Assembly (NCBI GenBank): GCA_037962975.1 | Contig: CM075669.1 | Coordinates: 123,086,501 to 123,150,500 of the forward strand | Direction of reading: 5' to 3' | Length of the DNA: 64,000 nt | Origin: Clitoria ternatea | Taxonomy: Eukaryota > Streptophyta > Magnoliopsida > Fabales > Fabaceae | Shown: piece by piece, positions 59,549-64,000 of the stretch | How the letters are laid out: every line of letters begins with the position of its first letter | Numbering within the stretch: the first letter of the stretch is position 1 | Notes under the pieces: generated by a model | What the model saw: the letters and a program-made list of their open reading frames with translations, nothing else | Told to the model about the DNA's origin: nothing | The model's database searches: none | Made by a program: the position numbers and the translations under genes

Positions 59549-60691
59549 TGTTAGTCAAGTGGCCTCAATACTCGAGAGGGGGGTGAATTGAGTTTTAAAT
59601 CTTTTGCTTGGAAAGCCTTTGAAATTGATTCCTTTATCACAAAAGATAGTTATATACACGAAGCAACAAGTATAGTCCAAGAAATAAGGTAGAAAAGATG
59701 TGTAAAATTCACTTTGGCAATATATCAAACACTTAGTGTGCAAAAACTTAACTTAGCTAAAGTAATGCAATCCCAACCAAATCAATAAACTAGCCAGATG
59801 CAATATGTAAATGCAAGAGAGTAAGGAAGAGAAGCTTGAAAACCGATATAACAAGTCCTACCACCCAGGTGTACGTCTCGCCTTCAAGCAACCCACTTGA
59901 AGGATTTCTACTATTGAAGTTTAGAGATACAAGCTATGAGCAATTGCAGCTTCCTAGTGTCCCACACTCAAGAACTCAATCCTCACTAGCACAAGGGCAC
60001 CCCACCCAATGTCTAAAACTCTCAATACCCAAAGGTTGAACCCCAACCTTTGTGACCACTCAAAACTAGAGTGAAACTTTGTGTTTGGTGTTTATGTTTA
60101 CAAGCAAATAACTCTCTCAATAGAATAGATACACAAATTGAATAGCTTTCTCAAATTATAACTCTCAACAAGAGAGGGTATGCAAATTTAGAACCTAAGT
60201 TTTAGAACCTGACACTATAAGAGAAATATACTCACTAAGCACAATATATTGCTTTGATTGATGACTCCTTGTTCTTGTGTATCTTATGCTTGAGTTGGAG
60301 ATCCATTTATAGAGCCTTAGAGGTGAGCCATGGAGGTTCAGAGCCGTTGCACAGCATGGGTACAAAGATGGAAAATGGAGAAATAAGCTGGATCTGCACT
60401 TAAAATCATGTCCCCAAAATCTGGAACTAAGGTAATCGATTACGCCTCGATCTGTAATCAATTATGCTTTGTTATAACCCATTAATTTTAGTGTCCAGTA
60501 GTTATGTAATCGATTAGGTCTTTTCCTATAATCGATTAGGGGTCAGACAGAGTCAATGTAATCGATTTGCATACTCTTGTAATCGATTATGCATTATACT
60601 TAATGCATTTAATTCCTATACGCAGCACTCTAATCGATTATGTTCATGTTGTAATTGATTATGTTGTCACCTGAAACAATTTTCAAACACA
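59549..60691 (-). repeat. 3' LTR of the second SIRE-like element
   Basis: Its left 600 bases align closely by eye with 3763-4390 (e.g. the CCCAGGTGTACGTCTCGCCT block). It has four TAATCGATTA-type pairs (60432-60660) at 21-22 bp spacing. It ends directly at the polypurine tract. Confidence 0.85.
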
Positions 60692-61030
60692 TTCTCCCCC
60701 TTTTTGATGATGACAAACAATGTTGATCTCATAAGGGTGTTAGTCTAGATAAATTTTCTCCCCCTTTCTTAAGGAGTTCATGCATAATATTAAGAATCAT
60801 GAAAGTGCTTAATTTGTATACTATTTTTAACAACGAAAGTTCTTAGAGCTTTTATTAACCACTTGTAGATTTGATTTTAATTTTTCTATTTGATGAACTT
60901 TTAATTTTGATGAACTTTTAATTTTAAAACAAGATAAAAACATAAAAGCAATTCAATTATCAGGATTAAAGAAATGAAGATCAGTGATCTTGTGGGAGAG
61001 GTCCTCGTATTTTTGCTCCATTATCTCAAA

Positions 61031-61900
61031 TTATTGTTGCTCAGTGATTTGAAATTCTTGAAGAGAGGTTTTAAGTCTTTCAAAACAACGATCAAGATAA
61101 GCATAAAGAGCTGTGAAAGGATCAATAGGAGCAGAGGATTCTTCTTGGGTAGCAGAAGCAGTAGGAGCAGCAGGTTGATCTTTTTCAAATGGGACATTGC
61201 TATGAACGCCTTTACTTTCAAAGACCCATAAGCCTTGAACCATAATTATCCCCATTTTGGTGACATGGTGAGAATTAATACAAGCTTTAGGAGGTAGCTT
61301 CTCTTGAAGTTCCTTACTAAGATCTACACCATAGGCTTTGAAAATTTTTGTTAAAAGAATGGCATAGGGTAGCTTGTGTTGATCCTTGGCTTTAAGCATA
61401 TGGAGCTTTAGAAGCTGAATCTAGTTGATTTCCTTGTGGTTTTGCATAGCCCACACTAGCACCACATCTTCTTCCTCAACAAGAGCATAGTTGCCTCAAT
61501 GAAGAACCAAAAGCTTGACTAGGAGAAAGTCAAGAAGACGATTACTTAGAGTAAGATGACCTACCAACTTATGATTGCTGTGGGGGCGGGCGGCCTTCCA
61601 TAAGGAGTGGCGTATAGTAATGTTGTTGAAGCCCCATTCATCTTCAGGGTGAGCACCAGAGAAATCAGCATTGGAGAGAGGGAGGAGACTTATCTCAGAA
61701 AGTTGCTCATTTGTGATCTTGAGAGTCATATTCTTGACTCTTACTTCAAGCACACCCTTAACAATTTTCAGAGTGCAAAAGAAAACTTGAATAAGCTTCG
61801 GGTAATAAAATTCTTCTTTGAGAGAGAGGAAGGGTGATGTAGGCACTTCTTCTAACCACTTGAAGAAGGATGGATCTAGGGATCTTCTCTTCTTCTAACC
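61031..61900 (-). pseudogene. env-position ORF of the SIRE-like element, broken
   Basis: One frame, interrupted by TGA at 61496-61498 and TAG near 61423, contains RSLDPSFFKWLEEVP, KEEFYYPKLIQVFF, SNADFSGAHPEDEWGF, HLTLSNRLLDFLL, then KLPYAILLTKIFKAYGVDL and a Gln/Ser-rich end. This layout is that of the putative plant transposon protein found in the third ORF of SIRE-type elements. SIRE1 was described as having an env-like gene, but function is unproven. I see no strong membrane segment in this piece. Upstream sequence is cut at about 61900. Confidence 0.65.
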
Positions 61901-61917
61901 TCTACAAGCCTTGATTG

Positions 61918-62643
61918 AATGAACCTGCCCAAGGGAAATCGAATGGAAAAGGTGTAAAAGACTAAAGAACCACACGGAATTGAGAAAGGAAAAGAGAAGG
62001 GAAAAGGATGGAAATGGAAGGAAGGAAGGAGAAAAGTAGAAGATGGAATGAAGAAGGTTGGTGGGAGGCCACTCCAATAGGAGATAACTCCCTTGAACTC
62101 ACCACCAAGAGGGAGGAAACCCCTTGGATGAGAGCTTGCTAGAGCTCACTCTAACCTAGAGAGAAGGGAGAGTTTCTCTCACTAAACTCACTTAAAAAGT
62201 GTAAAATCTCAAATGGCATTAATTATGTGTCAAAATACAAAAGGAGAGCTCCTTATATAGGGCTTAAAGAATTTGGCCAAGTGATCACCTAATGGGCTTC
62301 TCCATGCTTTCTAGGCCCAATGGTGCTAATAGAGAAAAGTATGGCTTATACATGGCCCAAGGTAAGAGTACATGGATCAAAAGTGGCCTTATTGACAATG
62401 CAAGGTCCAAATATAACCTAAATGCCTAGAGAACCTAACTACTAAGTATATTACAAGAAGAATATAGGTAGATCCTTAAGTTATCATCCTTGGGCTTAGG
62501 CCCACTAAAAGAGAGGAAGGAAGATAAGGCTTGGTGAATGCTCTCTTTGGCCTTTTTGGTCTTAGCCCTTGTGAGGGGACCCTTATAAGCTTCAAGTCCT
62601 TTCTCTAGGGTAGTGTGAGGGTCCTCCCTTAGTGTGTCTTCAT
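61918..62643 (-). repeat. 3' LTR of the CRM-type chromovirus
   Basis: The right end TGTCTTCA (minus start TGAAGACACACTAAGG) follows a polypurine tract at 62645-62660. A minus-strand TATATAAG lies at 62252-62259, and GGCCCA boxes are seen in U3 (62313-62430 and 62495). The GA/CT-rich leader runs to about 61920. The left edge is approximate, judged by the 725-bp length of the related solo LTR at 15223. Confidence 0.6.
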
Positions 62644-64000
62644 TATGCTCCCCCTCTTTGAAAGGATTTATCCTCAAATCTAAGGCATCATCCTGTTTAT
62701 CTAAGTCAAAGGGAGACAAGTCAGAAATATTGAAAGAACCACTCACACCATAGTCTCCTGGAAAATCAAGGACATAAGCATTATTATTCATTTTCTTTAT
62801 TATTTGGAAAGGCCCATCACCTCTAAGGTCGATTCTGGATTTTCTCAAGTTTGGAAATCTTTCCTTTCTAAGATGTAACCAAACCCAATCTCCAACCTCA
62901 AAGGTGACTCCCTTTCTTTTCTTGTTTACATAATGAGCATAATGTTCAATTTTAGTTTAAATTTGGTTCTTAACCTTCTCATGAAAGTCGTTGATAAATT
63001 TTGCCTTTGCCTCTCCATCTATATGAAGGACAAAATCAGACACCTCAATAGGAAAAAGGTCTAAAGGAGTGAGAGGGTTAAAACCATAGACAACCTCAAA
63101 TGGACTATGCTTGGTTGTGGAGTGTTGTACCATATTATATGCAAACTCAATTTGGGGCAAACACTCATCCCAAGATTTCATATTTTTCAGCACTAAGACC
63201 CTAAGAAGTTAAGAAAGGGTCCTGTTTACTACCCCTGTTTGTCCATCTGTTTGAGGATGACAAGTAGTGGAAAAGAGAAGCTTCGTTCCTAGCCTTGACC
63301 AAAGAGTTTTCCAAATATGGCTTAGGAATTTGGTGTCCCTATCAGAAATTATGATTTTAGGAACACCATGAAGTCTTACAATCTCTTTGAAAAAGAGTTT
63401 AGCAACATGACTAGCATCATCTACCTTATGACAAGGGATAAAGTGGGCCATCTTACTAAACCTATCCACAACCACAAATATAGAATCCATTCCCCTTTGG
63501 GTCTTAGGCAATCCTAACATAAAATCCATAGATATATCAATCCAAGATGCTGTAGGTGTTGGCAAGGGAGTATATAAACCATTAGGTGAAAGTTTTGATT
63601 TAGCCTTTTTACATATAATACACCTAGCACAATATTTTTAAATATCTTTTTTCATTTTTGGCCAATAGAAGTATTCATGTAATATAGACAAGGTTTTATC
63701 TCTTCCAAAATGGCTCATTAAACCTCCCTCATGGCTTTCTCTAATTAACAGGTCTCTTAAAGAACTTCTAGGAATGTAAAGTCTATTGGCTTTAAAGAGA
63801 AAGCCATCTAAAATGTAGAAGCCTTTATGAGATGAAGAAGTGGAAGATGAGTTAAAGATATTGGAAAAATCAAGGTCACTTGGATACAAAGACCTAATCT
63901 CATCAAGCCCAATAACTTTGGCTCCTAGGGAGGTAAGTAAAGAATGCCTCCTAGATAAAGCATCAGCAACAATATTGGTTTTACCATTCTTATACTTGAT
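62435..64000 (-). pseudogene. CRM-type chromovirus pol: RNase H end, integrase, CR-type C-terminus (partial)
   Basis: One minus-strand frame runs from the right edge to 62435 and is interrupted by three stops: near 63638, at 63209-63211 and at 62957-62959. In order: NIVADALSRRHSLL (RNase H end, near 63960), zinc finger ESHEGGLMSHFGRDKTL and CARC..C, Asp in ISMDFMLGLP and SDRDTKF. The expected Glu of DGQTEVVNRT is Gly (GGG at 63233-63235). Then ECLPQIEFAYN, PFEVVYGFNPLTPLDL, RGDGPFQIIKKMNNNAYVLDFPGDY and GPLTRAKTKKAKE near the end. This wording is diagnostic of the CRM (centromeric retrotransposon) lineage. The last ~200 bases lie beyond the polypurine tract, i.e. inside the 3' LTR, as known for CRM elements. 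The copy is inactive. Confidence 0.88.

Larger units (their letters stand above)
59549..61910 (-). mobile_element. second SIRE-like copia element, 3' end: LTR, polypurine tract, env-like ORF
   Basis: 3' LTR at 59549-60691 (TGTTAGTC..AAACACA), polypurine tract AAAAAGGGGGAGAA (60692-60706 on the minus strand), and a second AAGAAAGGGGGAGAA at 60756-60770. An env-position coding region lies to the right. The rest is interrupted at about 61910 by the CRM LTR. TACAT (59544-59548) may be its target duplication. Confidence 0.78.

Overview
The window is plant nuclear DNA, almost certainly from a legume and probably Phaseoleae. The evidence is a SIRE-type Ty1/copia element, Calypso/Athila-like Ty3/gypsy elements with an extra ORF behind integrase, Tekay and CRM chromoviruses, tRNA-Met and tRNA-Asp primer sites, and canonical GT..AG introns. 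I find no ordinary host gene, rRNA, tRNA or CRISPR. It reads as a transposon-on-transposon block of the kind found in pericentromeric heterochromatin. The species call is inference.

Left block (1-16208, mostly minus strand). A SIRE-type copia element (1-5231, cut by the window edge) sits in an Athila-like element (5232-9177). That element interrupts a Tekay-like element of which only leader and a 3.1-kb LTR are visible (9178-12619). This in turn interrupts another giant LTR (12620-16208), which carries a small CRM-like solo LTR (15223-15947).

Middle block (16209-36713). A decayed plus-strand Athila-like element (primer site near 16243, gag near 35150) is split by a solo LTR (16440-34985, target duplication CCTTA). 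Inside that LTR lie a Mutator-like element (16701-32730, 10-bp duplication AATAGAACAA, ~190-bp TIRs) and a SIRE solo LTR (33259-34311). The MULE holds a transposase pseudogene and, facing it, a small GRF-zinc-finger gene. The GRF gene is split by a nearly intact Tekay chromovirus (20998-31958, duplication CTCCA). This is four levels of nesting.

Right block (36345-64000). A 15-kb Calypso/Athila-like element (36714-51677, duplication GTAAG) lies in the integrase gene of an older relative. Its ORF2 is split by a solo LTR (40845-42118, duplication CAAAT). Then follow decayed Athila pieces (51683-56300), an Athila-type LTR (58279-59548), a Tat/Ogre-like LTR remnant near 57650-58180, the 3' part of a second SIRE-like element with env-like ORF (59549-~61910), and a CRM-type chromovirus running off the right edge.

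The observation I find most interesting crosses families. The LTRs of SIRE, Athila-like and Tekay elements each carry arrays of a short, often palindromic motif, different in each family, in pairs whose starts are about 19-22 bp apart. The Calypso-like element has a second such array just upstream of a plausible splice donor/acceptor pair leading to ORF2. The second notable item is the GRF gene convergent with the MULE transposase. All boundaries and counts were made by eye.
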